Shown: positions 10,272 to 19,024 of the stretch, piece by piece | Layout: every line of letters begins with the position of its first letter | Numbering within the stretch: the first letter of the stretch is position 1 | Assembly (NCBI GenBank): GCA_002449845.1 | Contig: DJXW01000034.1 | Coordinates: 210,009 to 274,008, forward strand | Reading direction: 5' to 3' | Source of the DNA: Prevotella sp. UBA6994 | GTDB taxonomy: Bacteria > Bacteroidota > Bacteroidia > Bacteroidales > Bacteroidaceae | DNA: 64,000 bases | Program-made: the position numbers and the translations under genes | Notes under the pieces: model-generated | Database searches by the model: none | What the model saw: only the letters and a program-made list of their open reading frames with translations | Told to the model about the DNA's origin: nothing

Positions 10272-10334
10272 GGTTCTCCTTACCTTTCACAATATATTAT
10301 ATATAATAATGTGTAGGGTGGGAGAACCACTTTT
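10272..10334 (+). terminator. Rho-independent terminator after the surface protein gene
   Basis: GGTTCTCC (10272-10279) pairs with GGAGAACC (10321-10328) around an AT-rich loop of about 40 bases and is followed by ACTTTTTT. It lies 28 bases past the stop codon. The long loop is unusual but the arms are perfect. Confidence 0.65.
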
Positions 10335-10417
10335 TTCACTACGGAATGCCAATTATATAGCCAGAATCATTGTAGTTTGACTAAATTAACCTAAAATACC
10401 GCTTTTTTTTGCTTGTA

Positions 10418-10451
10418 TTTGATTTTGCATCGAAAAAAATTTGTATTTTTG
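10418..10451 (+). promoter_or_regulatory. Candidate gyrA promoter
   Basis: TATTTTTG at 10444-10451 fits the -7 consensus. TTTG at 10418-10421 is 22 bases upstream, slightly wide of the usual 19-21. The start codon of gyrA follows 86 bases later, leaving a moderately long leader in which no other element was recognised. Confidence 0.45.
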
Positions 10452-10537
10452 TAACTTGAAAAATAGGGCAAAATCGAACAGAACGAAAATAAATGCCCTT
10501 CTCGTTGAATTATTATAAAAAATTGAGATATATCTAA

Positions 10538-13177
10538 ATGGACGAAAATCAGACATTCGATCAAGACAGAATTATTAAAATCAACATTGAGGAAGAAATG
10601 AAATCCTCATACATCGACTATTCAATGTCGGTGATTGTGGCTCGTGCGCTTCCTGATGTGCGAGATGGATTCAAGCCCGTACATCGCAGAATCCTTTATG
10701 GTATGTTGGGTATTGGCAACACCAGTTCCAATCCGTATAAGAAATGTGCCCGTGTAGTAGGTGAGGTGTTGGGTAAGTATCACCCACATGGCGACTCATC
10801 CGTTTATGGTGCTTTGGTACGTATGGGACAATCATGGAACATGCGCTATTGCTTGGTGGACGGACAAGGAAACTTTGGTTCAGTAGATGGTGACTCTCCT
10901 GCTGCCATGCGTTACACCGAGTGCCGTCTCTCTAAGATGGGTGAGCAAATCATGGACGATTTGGAGAAAGACACCGTGGACATGGTTAACAACTTTGACG
11001 ACTCACTCACGGAGCCCAGCGTGATGCCTACCAAGATTCCAAACTTATTGGTAAATGGTGGTAATGGTATTGCCGTGGGTATGGCTACCAATATGCCTAC
11101 ACACAATTTGGGTGAGGTCATCGATGGTTGTTGTGCTTACATTGACAATCCAGACATAGATACCGAGGGATTGATGCAGTATATTCCTGCTCCCGACTTC
11201 CCAACAGGAGCGTATATATATGGTTTGCAAGGCGTAAAGGATGCTTACGAGACGGGTAGAGGTCGTATCGTGATGCGTGCAAAGGCAGAGATTGAAAGTG
11301 ATGAGCATGGAGACAGAATTGTCATCACCGAAATCCCTTATGGCGTAAACAAGCAGCAACTCATTGAATACATTGCCGAATTGGTGAAGGAAGGCAAACT
11401 GGAGGGTATCTCCAATGCCAATGATGAGACTGGCAGACAAGGTATGCGTATCGTGGTTGACGTGAAGCGTGATGCTAATGCCAACGTTATCCTGAACAAA
11501 TTGTTTAAGATGACCGCTCTGCAAAGTTCATTCTCCGTCAACAATATCGCATTGGTGAAGGGTCGTCCTCGCACTCTCAGCTTGAAAGAATGTATCAAGT
11601 ATTTCGTAGAGCATCGCCACGACGTTACCATCCGCCGTACTAAGTTCGACTTACGCAAGGCTAAGGATCGTGCTCATATCTTGGAAGGATTGATCATAGC
11701 TTGCGACAATATTGACGAGGTAGTACATATCATTCGTGCTTCCCAGACACCTGCTGATGCTCAACGCAACTTGGAAAAGCGATTTGAGTTGGATGAAATC
11801 CAGTCGAAGGCAATTGTTGACATGCGTCTGAGCCAGTTGACAGGTCTGCGTATGGACCAGTTGCATGCTGAGTATGAGGAACTGATGAAGACCATCGACT
11901 ACTTACAGAGTATTCTCGATGATCCCGAACTCTGCAAGAAGGTGATGAAAGATGAACTCATTGAGGTGAAGGAGAAGTATGGTGATGCTCGTCGTACGGA
12001 GATTATACCAGACGAACATGAGTTTAATGCTGAAGACTTTTATCCCAACGACCCCGTGGTGATTACCGTAAGTCATTTGGGATATATCAAGCGTACTCCT
12101 CTTTCCGAGTTCCGTGAGCAAGCCCGCGGTGGTGTTGGCGCAAAGGGTGCAAGTTCTCGTGATAAAGACTTTACCGAATATATCTATCCAGCCACCATGC
12201 ACCAGACCATGTTGTTCTTTACCAAGAAAGGACGTTGCTATTGGTTGAAGTGTTACGATATTCCCGAAGGCGACAAGACGTCGAAGGGTAGGGCAATACA
12301 AAACTTGTTGAACATTGAGCCGTCCGATTCTGTCAATGCGTTCTTGCGTTTACGTGGTCAAGGATTGCAAGACAAGGAGTTTGTCAATACTCATTACGTG
12401 GTATTCTGTACGAAGAACGGTACCGTGAAGAAGACTTGCCTTGAAGCATATTCTCGTCCTCGTACCAATGGCGTGATAGCTATTAATATTGAGGAGAACG
12501 ACGAGGTGGTAGATGTTCGTCTTACCAATGGTTCCAACGAGTTGATTATTGCCAACAGAAATGGTAGGGCTGTTCGTTTTGATGAGCGAGCTATTCGTAC
12601 CATGGGACGTGTCGCTACCGGTGTGAGAGGAATGAGACTCGATGATGGCGATGATGCCGTAGTTGGAATGATTGTGGTCAACGACGCAAGCAACGAAACC
12701 GTGATGGTGGTCAGCGAAGAGGGTTATGGTAAGCGCTCACAAGTGGAAGACTATCGCAAGACCAATCGTGGCGGTAAGGGTGTGAAGACGTTGAGCATTA
12801 CCGACAAAACGGGCAGATTGGTAGCCATCAAGAATGTAACTGACGATAACGACTTGATGATTATCAACAAGAGTGGTATCGTGATTCGTCTGGCAGTGGC
12901 AGAGGTACGTGTCATGGGTAGGGCGACACAGGGTGTTCGTCTCATCAACCTGACCAAGAAGAACGACGTGATTGCCAGCGTTTGTAAGGTAATGAGCTCT
13001 GAGTTGGAGGCTACCGTAGAAGAAGAGAGCCGTCAGCAATGGGCACAAAAGAATGCCGAGATTGTAAAAGACTCTACAGGTGCAACCAAAGTGGAAACGG
13101 AAACGTCTAATGAGATTAATGATGGTGAATTGGAAGAACCATTCGTGGATTCGGAAGAGGAACCCAATGTAGAATAA
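10538..13177 (+). CDS. gyrA: DNA gyrase subunit A
   Basis: An 879-residue subunit that cuts and reseals DNA in the A2B2 gyrase. The N-terminal breakage-reunion domain has KYHPHGDSSVYGALVRM (quinolone-resistance region, residues 80-96) and the catalytic Tyr126 in AAMRYTE. The C-terminal half contains six-bladed pinwheel repeats and the GyrA box QARGGVGAKG near residue 530, which separates gyrase from topoisomerase IV. The acidic tail is lineage-typical. Ser87 (E. coli Ser83) is wild type; Gly91 stands where E. coli has Asp87, probably natural to the lineage. A TPR protein gene follows after 31 bases. Confidence 0.97.
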   Translation: MDENQTFDQDRIIKINIEEEMKSSYIDYSMSVIVARALPDVRDGFKPVHRRILYGMLGIGNTSSNPYKKCARVVGEVLGKYHPHGDSSVYGALVRMGQSWNMRYCLVDGQGNFGSVDGDSPAAMRYTECRLSKMGEQIMDDLEKDTVDMVNNFDDSLTEPSVMPTKIPNLLVNGGNGIAVGMATNMPTHNLGEVIDGCCAYIDNPDIDTEGLMQYIPAPDFPTGAYIYGLQGVKDAYETGRGRIVMRAKAEIESDEHGDRIVITEIPYGVNKQQLIEYIAELVKEGKLEGISNANDETGRQGMRIVVDVKRDANANVILNKLFKMTALQSSFSVNNIALVKGRPRTLSLKECIKYFVEHRHDVTIRRTKFDLRKAKDRAHILEGLIIACDNIDEVVHIIRASQTPADAQRNLEKRFELDEIQSKAIVDMRLSQLTGLRMDQLHAEYEELMKTIDYLQSILDDPELCKKVMKDELIEVKEKYGDARRTEIIPDEHEFNAEDFYPNDPVVITVSHLGYIKRTPLSEFREQARGGVGAKGASSRDKDFTEYIYPATMHQTMLFFTKKGRCYWLKCYDIPEGDKTSKGRAIQNLLNIEPSDSVNAFLRLRGQGLQDKEFVNTHYVVFCTKNGTVKKTCLEAYSRPRTNGVIAINIEENDEVVDVRLTNGSNELIIANRNGRAVRFDERAIRTMGRVATGVRGMRLDDGDDAVVGMIVVNDASNETVMVVSEEGYGKRSQVEDYRKTNRGGKGVKTLSITDKTGRLVAIKNVTDDNDLMIINKSGIVIRLAVAEVRVMGRATQGVRLINLTKKNDVIASVCKVMSSELEATVEEESRQQWAQKNAEIVKDSTGATKVETETSNEINDGELEEPFVDSEEEPNVE

Positions 13178-13208
13178 GAATATAATCAACCTTTTTAATT
13201 AAAAGCTT

Positions 13209-14426
13209 ATGAAAAAATTAATGATTGCGGCTATGATGTTAGTTGGTACATCTACAGCCTTTGCTGGTGACAGCGATGCTTTGAAAGCTATCCTCAAAAC
13301 AAAGACTTATGCGGAAGCTGAATCTCTTGTGAAGTCTTCTCTCTCTCAACTCGCTTCTAATGCAGAGAAGGCTAAGGCTTACAATCAGTTGGTAAAACTT
13401 GCTATCGAGTCTTTCGACAAGGAAAATGGCATTTCTGTACAAAACGAAGCATTCAAGCAAATGGGTAAAGAGGTGGAACAGTATGACACGCTCAATCTTT
13501 ACAACTCTGCTTACAATGCCTTGATGAATGCCATTGAGTGTGACAAGTATGATAACATGCCTGATGCAAAAGGTAAAATCAAGCCTAAGTTCCATGACGA
13601 ATTGCTCCAGAAGATTCCAAATGCACGTATCCAATTGGTGAATGGTGGCCAATGGGCTGCATCAAAGAGCAATGACGAAGGTGTATTGAAGTATTGGGGT
13701 ACATTCCTTGACACTGAGGATTGCGACTTGCTGAAGAGCATTGACAAGAGCAACGAAAGTGGTTATTTAGGACAGGTTGCATATTTCACCGCTCTTTATG
13801 CCAACCAAAACAAGCAGATTGACCGTGCCTTGAAATATCTTGAGATTGCCATGAAAGACCCAGAGCAAGCCAAGGAAGCACAGAACATGAAGTTTACCAT
13901 TGGTCAACAAAACCTCAAGACTCAGGCTGATACCTTGAAGTTTATTGATGAGTTGAAGGTTTTCTATGCAAACAACTCTGATAGCGAGGCAGCTTTCGGT
14001 ACGTTGTGCAACCTCTACAGCCAGATGAACAAGAAGGATGAGGTGATGAAGCTTGTGAACGACAAGATCAGCAGAGATCCTAACAATGGAACGGCTTGGG
14101 CATTGAAGGGACAAAGCGAAATGAATGAGCAGAAATATGAGGAGGCTATCGAGTCTTTCAAGAAGTCTGTAGAAATCGACGGTACCAATGCTGTCGTTCT
14201 TACCTATCTTGGCTTCTGCATGAACTCTAAGGCAGCTGGTATTGAAGGCAACATCCCCGCTCAGAAGGCACTCTATAAAGAGTCTATGACCTATCTCGAA
14301 AGAGCCAAGGAGCTTGATCCAAACCGTGACAAGGCTAACTGGGCTTATCCTCTCTATCAGTGCTACTATATCAACTATAGTGCAAACGATCCTCGTACAA
14401 AGGAATTGGAGAATATGCTGAAATAA
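13209..14426 (+). CDS. Secreted TPR-repeat protein
   Basis: A 405-residue protein with a clear signal peptide (MKKLMIAAMMLVGTSTAFA). The middle and C-terminal parts contain helical repeats, best seen at about residues 180-350 (YFTALYANQNKQIDRALKYL; AWALKGQSEMNEQKYEEAIE), which are tetratricopeptide repeats. TPR proteins scaffold protein complexes; the partner cannot be told from sequence. The gene lies 31 bases after gyrA and ends at a strong terminator, so gyrA and this gene may share a transcript. The next gene encodes a second, related secreted TPR protein. Confidence 0.85.
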   Translation: MKKLMIAAMMLVGTSTAFAGDSDALKAILKTKTYAEAESLVKSSLSQLASNAEKAKAYNQLVKLAIESFDKENGISVQNEAFKQMGKEVEQYDTLNLYNSAYNALMNAIECDKYDNMPDAKGKIKPKFHDELLQKIPNARIQLVNGGQWAASKSNDEGVLKYWGTFLDTEDCDLLKSIDKSNESGYLGQVAYFTALYANQNKQIDRALKYLEIAMKDPEQAKEAQNMKFTIGQQNLKTQADTLKFIDELKVFYANNSDSEAAFGTLCNLYSQMNKKDEVMKLVNDKISRDPNNGTAWALKGQSEMNEQKYEEAIESFKKSVEIDGTNAVVLTYLGFCMNSKAAGIEGNIPAQKALYKESMTYLERAKELDPNRDKANWAYPLYQCYYINYSANDPRTKELENMLK

Positions 14427-14444
14427 TAGTTATATTTTAATATG

Positions 14445-14487
14445 CACGGAAGAATGTAGGTGTTTTCCTGCATCCTTCCGTGTTTTT
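14445..14487 (+). terminator. Strong Rho-independent terminator after the TPR gene
   Basis: A 16-base arm at 14445-14460 pairs with 14467-14482 (only G-T type mismatches) around a six-base loop, followed by TTTTT. It lies 18 bases past the stop codon of the first TPR gene and closes the gyrA/TPR unit. Confidence 0.85.
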
Positions 14488-14526
14488 ATATGGGCATTAA
14501 CAGGATAACAAATAGATTGATTAAAG

Positions 14527-15726
14527 ATGAGAAGATTGTTAAGTGTACTGTTCTTGATGACAATAATGCTAAGCGCAAATGCCCAGAAGAAGGAGATTTC
14601 CAATGCGCGTGATAATATAAAGAAGAACAGGAATTTAGAACAGGCAGAGAATAGCATGAGCAATTTGCTGAAAGACTCTGCCAATCGTTACAACGAAAAG
14701 ATTTGGGCAACGATGTTTGACGCTGTGGTCAAGCAATACCAACAAGGTAACGAGAAACTTTATCTGAAACAAAAATATGACACCACTAAATTGTTTAACC
14801 TTACAAAAAGAATGATTGAAGTGGCTGAAGGGCTCGATTCAGTTGAGTCGAGACCTAACAAGAAAGGTAAGGTTGAATTGAAACATCGCAAAAAGAATGC
14901 GTATTTTCTTCATCGGTATCGCCCCAATTTATATAATGGAGGACTTTTCTTGATTAACAAGCAAAAGTATGCTGAGGCATATTCTTTCTTTGATACATAT
15001 ATAGATTGTGGCAACCAACCCTTGTTTTCGCAATACAATTATAACGAGACCGACAAGAAAATGGCGGATGCGGCTTATTGGGCTGTCTATTGTGGATATA
15101 AGATGAAAGACCCTAAAGCCACCTTCCACCATACCTATCTGGCATTGAAGGACACTGCTCATTATTGTATGATGTTGCAGTATCTGGCAGAGACCTATAG
15201 GTTGGAGAAAGACACGGTAAGATACATCAGTACCATCACCGAAGGATTTGAGAAATATCCGTTGTTTGAGTTCTTCTTCCCCCGTCTCGTACAGTACTAT
15301 GGTGAGAATGGCGACTGGAATAAGGTGTTGGAGATTGCTGAACGAGCCATCAACCTGAAACCTGATGGCGAAATATATCGTCTGAGTAAGGCAAACGCCA
15401 TGTTTAATTTAGGTAAATATGATGATTGCATTGCCATTTGTGACCAGTTGATTGAGGAAAACGACAGCATGGCTGATGCCTATTACGATGCGGGAATGTC
15501 GTACTTCAAGAAAGCCGTGGAGATGGATAAGAATATCCGACTCAATGCCAAGCAGAAAAACAAGATAAAGGATTATTATTCCAAAGCATTACCTTATCTG
15601 ACCTGCTATCGTGCGCTGGCTCCAAAAGAGAAAGACAAATGGGGATTCATTTTATATACCATATACCTCAACCTGAACATGGGTGAGGAGTTTGACGAAA
15701 TAGATAAGGTGTTAAGAACAAAATAG
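14527..15726 (+). CDS. Secreted TPR-repeat protein, second copy type
   Basis: A 399-residue protein with a short signal peptide (MRRLLSVLFLMTIMLSANA). TPR-like helices occur at about residues 255-345, for example WNKVLEIAERAINLKPDGEIY and ANAMFNLGKYDDCIAICDQLI. It is similar in size and layout to the preceding secreted TPR protein (13209-14426), though not an obvious recent duplicate. The helicase gene starts two bases after its stop, so both are probably translated from one message. Role unknown. Confidence 0.82.
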   Translation: MRRLLSVLFLMTIMLSANAQKKEISNARDNIKKNRNLEQAENSMSNLLKDSANRYNEKIWATMFDAVVKQYQQGNEKLYLKQKYDTTKLFNLTKRMIEVAEGLDSVESRPNKKGKVELKHRKKNAYFLHRYRPNLYNGGLFLINKQKYAEAYSFFDTYIDCGNQPLFSQYNYNETDKKMADAAYWAVYCGYKMKDPKATFHHTYLALKDTAHYCMMLQYLAETYRLEKDTVRYISTITEGFEKYPLFEFFFPRLVQYYGENGDWNKVLEIAERAINLKPDGEIYRLSKANAMFNLGKYDDCIAICDQLIEENDSMADAYYDAGMSYFKKAVEMDKNIRLNAKQKNKIKDYYSKALPYLTCYRALAPKEKDKWGFILYTIYLNLNMGEEFDEIDKVLRTK

Positions 15727-15728
15727 AT

Positions 15729-17048
15729 ATGAGAATAGAAGATATACTATCCAAATTGGGCATTCAGCAACTTACCGACATGCAGGAAGAGGCGATGAAT
15801 GCCATCTTGAGAAGCAATGACGACGTGGTGCTGCTTTCACCAACGGGTTCTGGTAAGACCTTGGCTTACCTCTTGCCCTTGGTGCAAATGTTAGACCCCA
15901 AATCCAACGACGTTCAATTGGTTGTGATTGTTCCAGGACGTGAGTTGGCTCTTCAGTCTGCTACCGTATTGCAAGACATGAAGTGTGGCTTGCGAGCTTG
16001 TGCCTGCTATGGTGGACGTGCGGCAATGGATGAGCATCGTGTATTGAGGCAAGTACAACCACAAATCGTTTTCGCCACACCTGGAAGATTGCAAGACCAT
16101 CTTTCAAAGGGTAACATCCTTGCCAATACTGTTCGCTATCTTGTCATTGACGAGTTTGATAAATGTCTGGAAATGGGATTCATGGAAGAAATGGGAAGAA
16201 TCTTGCGAAACCTGCCTCGTGTGGAAAGACGAATACTCTTGTCTGCCACGGATGCTGATTCTATTCCTCGGTTTGTGCAGATGGGACATACCCAACGCTT
16301 GGATTACCTCATTGAAGAGGAACAAGTGTCTGAACGTGTACAAATCTATCAAGTGAAAAGTCCGGAAAAAGATAAGTTGAACACACTCAGACAATTGTTG
16401 TATGAGTTGGGCAACCAGAGTAGCATTGTCTTCCTCAACTATCGTGACAGCGTGGAGCGTGTGGCTGACTATCTGAAAGAATACGGTTTTGTCATCAGTT
16501 ATTTTCACGGTGGTTTGGAGCAGCGTGAACGTGAAGATGCTTTGTATAAGTTTAGCAATGGTTCTGCTAACGTATTAGTAGCTACCGACTTGGCAAGTAG
16601 GGGAATAGATATTCCCGACATCGACAATATCATTCATTATCACCTGCCAGAGAGCGAACATGGGTATGTGCATCGTGTGGGTAGAACGGCTCGTTGGGAG
16701 GCGAAGGGTAGAGCATTCTTTATTCTTAACTCCGAAGAGTCTATTCCTGCATACGTGGATGGAGAAGTGCAAGATTATGTTGCTCACCCAGTATCAACCA
16801 CAGCTCCCATTCCTAAGATGGTTACTCTCTACATAGGCAAGGGAAAGAAGGACAAGCTATCCAAAGGAGACATCGTTGGATTCTTGTGTAAGAAAGGTGG
16901 TTTGCAATCATCTGAGATTGGAAAGATCAGCGTGGAAGAGCGATTTACATACGTTGCCATTGACCGCCAAAAGTTATCCTCAGTGTTGCGCAATGTACAA
17001 GGCGAGAAAATCAAAGGTATCAAGACCATCGTGGAAGAAGTGAGGTGA
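15729..17048 (+). CDS. DEAD-box RNA helicase, DbpA-like
   Basis: A 439-residue ATP-dependent RNA helicase. Helicase motifs in order: a Q-motif region (IQQLTDMQEEAM), motif I SPTGSGKT (37-44), motif II as DEFD (141-144), motif III LSATD, then VATDLASRGIDIP and HRVGRTAR in the second RecA lobe. The C-terminal 75 residues (LYIGKGKKDKLSKGDIVGFL) match the DbpA RNA-binding domain that recognises 23S rRNA, suggesting a role in 50S subunit assembly (inference). DEFD in place of DEAD is seen in related Bacteroidota helicases and still carries the Asp-Glu pair. The gene begins two bases after the TPR gene. Confidence 0.9.
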   Translation: MRIEDILSKLGIQQLTDMQEEAMNAILRSNDDVVLLSPTGSGKTLAYLLPLVQMLDPKSNDVQLVVIVPGRELALQSATVLQDMKCGLRACACYGGRAAMDEHRVLRQVQPQIVFATPGRLQDHLSKGNILANTVRYLVIDEFDKCLEMGFMEEMGRILRNLPRVERRILLSATDADSIPRFVQMGHTQRLDYLIEEEQVSERVQIYQVKSPEKDKLNTLRQLLYELGNQSSIVFLNYRDSVERVADYLKEYGFVISYFHGGLEQREREDALYKFSNGSANVLVATDLASRGIDIPDIDNIIHYHLPESEHGYVHRVGRTARWEAKGRAFFILNSEESIPAYVDGEVQDYVAHPVSTTAPIPKMVTLYIGKGKKDKLSKGDIVGFLCKKGGLQSSEIGKISVEERFTYVAIDRQKLSSVLRNVQGEKIKGIKTIVEEVR

Positions 17049-17071
17049 TGATATTGTCAATAAAAAGTGAT

Positions 17072-17329
17072 AAAAACGGCTCTCCAGTTTTCGATATTAT
17101 TCACCAACTCCCACCTCAGTCTAAAAAATGCAAGTTTTTGAAGGCTTTTGTAATGTGTTGATTTTTAATTTATTACAAATATGATCGTATATATATGCAC
17201 TTGTATTTAGTATGTTTATGCAGAAAAACGCATGTTTTGAGTCATGATAACATATTATTTGAGCTCGCTAACTATATTAGTTACGCTCGTAAAGCATATA
17301 GTTATGACCGTAACTATATGCTTTACGAG
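17072..17329. repeat. Dispersed intergenic palindromic element, copy 1 (before rpoD)
   Basis: The 587-base gene-free stretch between the helicase and rpoD contains this element. It has AAAAACGGCT at 17072, then 197 bases later the 15-base palindrome TAACTATATTAGTTA (17269-17283). Just before it is AACATATTATTTGAGC (17249-17264), identical to copy 3. A perfect 19-base-pair hairpin follows: arms 17286-17304 and 17311-17329, loop TGACCG, then nine A residues. Copies 2 and 3 are at 32121-32191 and 48375-48628. The rest of the gap is AT-rich with only the rpoD promoter recognised. Confidence 0.75.
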
Positions 17330-17579
17330 AAAAAAAAAGTTATTTTACCTCACAAAACATTCTTTTTAGCTTCCTTCATATCTCATTTGAGATTTTCCAC
17401 GGATTTTTTTTGTTGGAATATTTCAGAAAGTTAGAAGTAAGAAGCAAAATAGGCTCAAGTGAAATTTCCATCTTCTTAACTGATGAAAAATCTATTAAGC
17501 CAACATTGGGTAGGGCATTCGAGTATTGAGTGATAGTTTCATTATATATGGGTATTTTGTTTATAAATTCGTTAAAATA

Positions 17580-17611
17580 TTTGTGTATCTCACAATAAAC
17601 TATTATCTTTG
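17580..17611 (+). promoter_or_regulatory. rpoD promoter (-33 TTTG / -7 TATCTTTG)
   Basis: TTTG at 17580-17583, exactly 20 bases, then TATCTTTG at 17604-17611: a textbook Bacteroidota promoter. It lies 24 bases before the rpoD ATG and overlaps the upstream in-frame codon 17609, which settles the start choice. Confidence 0.85.
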
Positions 17612-17635
17612 CAACAAGCAATAGTAAGCACCTAT

Positions 17636-18499
17636 ATGAGACAACTGAAAATCACCAAATCCATTACCAATCGAGAGAGTGCTTCTCTTGATAAGTACCT
17701 GCAAGAAATCAGTCATGAGGAACTGATTTCTGTAGAGGAAGAGGTGGAGTTGGCTCAACGTATCAGAAAGGGTGACAGAAAGGCATTGGAGAAGTTGGCA
17801 AAGGCAAACCTGCGTTTCGTGGTTTCCGTAGCCAAGCAATACCAGAACCAAGGACTGAGTCTTCCCGATTTGATCAACGAAGGTAACTTAGGACTCATCA
17901 AGGCGGCGGAGAAGTTTGACGAGACCCGCGGGTTTAAGTTTATCTCATACGCCGTGTGGTGGATTCGCCAAAGCATCTTGCAAGCCATAGCGGAGCAAAG
18001 TCGCATCGTGAGATTGCCGCTCAATCAAGTGGGGTCTGTGAATAAAATCAACAAGATACTCAATAGGTTTGAGCAGGAGAATGAGCGTAGGCCGAGCATC
18101 GACGAGATTGCCGACAAGATTGACCTCCCGGAAGACAAGATTGCCGATGCTCTGAAGGTAACGGGCAAACAGGTTTCCGTGGATGCGCCATTCAGCGACG
18201 GTGAGGAAAGTAGCTTGTTGGATGTGCTTCCCAATGCCAATGCCCCAATGGCAGACAATGAGTTGGTGAAAGAGTCGCTGAGAAATGAGATAGACAGGGC
18301 TCTGCAAACACTCTCCGAGCGAGAGCGAAATATCATAGAGGCATTCTATGGCATTAACCAACCAGAGATGACGTTAGAGGAGATAGGCGATAAGTTTGGG
18401 TTGACACGTGAGCGAGTGCGCCAAATCAAGGAAAAGGCCATTCGTCGCTTGCGCCAAAACACCAAGAGCAAGTTGCTCAAAACATATCTTGGACAATAA
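17636..18499 (+). CDS. rpoD: RNA polymerase primary sigma factor
   Basis: A 287-residue sigma-70 protein without the long N-terminal region 1.1, as is normal in Bacteroidota. It begins MRQLKITKSITNRES, the familiar start of this family. Region 1.2 is near residues 15-45; region 2 includes ANLRFVVSVAKQYQNQG, LIQEGN-like LINEGNLGLIKA and SYAVWWIRQSI; region 4 has the helix-turn-helix EIGDKFGLTRERVRQIKEKAI. It directs RNA polymerase to the TTTG/TAnnTTTG promoters seen across this window. The longer frame from 17609 is rejected because that codon is inside the promoter. Confidence 0.96.
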   Translation: MRQLKITKSITNRESASLDKYLQEISHEELISVEEEVELAQRIRKGDRKALEKLAKANLRFVVSVAKQYQNQGLSLPDLINEGNLGLIKAAEKFDETRGFKFISYAVWWIRQSILQAIAEQSRIVRLPLNQVGSVNKINKILNRFEQENERRPSIDEIADKIDLPEDKIADALKVTGKQVSVDAPFSDGEESSLLDVLPNANAPMADNELVKESLRNEIDRALQTLSERERNIIEAFYGINQPEMTLEEIGDKFGLTRERVRQIKEKAIRRLRQNTKSKLLKTYLGQ

Positions 18500-18509
18500 A
18501 ATATTATAT

Positions 18510-18992
18510 ATGAAATTAACAAGGGTATTATTGATTTGTATCAGCATTTGCGCATTCTCTTTTTGCAAGGTAGGCACATTGTCAGCCGCCAATGAAAAAT
18601 CACCCGTTTATATGTTTGGAATTGTCACCTCGTTTAATGACAGTGTATTGTACATGAGCCAGGTGCAGTTGGTTGACTCCGCATATATCGACAAGAAAAC
18701 TAAATTTCTCTACAGTAGGGAGAATTATTCATTCCAACTCAAGAACTACATGAAGAGTTTGGGCATTGAGAATCCTACTTGTATCACCATATATGGTTTC
18801 AAGAAAAACAAGGTAGAGAAGAAATACAGCAAAATCAGGAAAAAATACGCAGATAAGGATAAATATTTCATCAAGTATTTGGCAGCCGACGAATTTAAGT
18901 TTACTCCTATCATACCCAATGACCTTGATTCGCCAGAAGAAGAGGCTAACGAGCCAATGAGTAAAAAGAAAGAGAAAAAATCAAAAAAATAA
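18510..18992 (+). CDS. Conserved hypothetical secreted protein
   Basis: A 160-residue protein with a signal peptide (MKLTRVLLICISICAFSFCKVGTLSA). The body begins YMFGIVTSFNDSVLYMSQVQ and contains FLYSRENYSFQLKNYMKSLG; the tail is strongly lysine-rich. This looks like a conserved Bacteroidota family of unknown function. The start at 18510 is 10 bases after the rpoD stop; the longer frame from 18408 runs through the rpoD 3' end and has no signal peptide at its start. Probably co-transcribed with rpoD and possibly with the kinase gene 32 bases downstream. Confidence 0.75.
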   Translation: MKLTRVLLICISICAFSFCKVGTLSAANEKSPVYMFGIVTSFNDSVLYMSQVQLVDSAYIDKKTKFLYSRENYSFQLKNYMKSLGIENPTCITIYGFKKNKVEKKYSKIRKKYADKDKYFIKYLAADEFKFTPIIPNDLDSPEEEANEPMSKKKEKKSKK

Positions 18993-19024
18993 ACTCAGAC
19001 AAATATAAAGAATTTATAATATAA

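Noticed and set aside
15729..17048. DEFD instead of DEAD in the helicase as a novelty
   Set aside because: The functional Asp-Glu pair is kept and DEFD occurs in related Bacteroidota helicases.
17195..17434. 79-codon plus-strand frame in the gap before rpoD, similar to a 70-codon frame at 48534-48746
   Set aside because: The similarity (ILFE...NYxSYAR, SYxYEKK) comes from the shared palindromic element, not from a conserved protein; both frames end in unrelated sequence and lack a promoter or ribosome binding site.
17376..17621. 81-codon minus-strand frame before rpoD
   Set aside because: AT-rich, overlaps the rpoD promoter and shows no signal peptide, domain or ribosome binding site.
18408..18509. 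N-terminal extension of the small secreted protein after rpoD
   Set aside because: It overlaps the 3' end of rpoD in another frame and removes the signal peptide from the N terminus.
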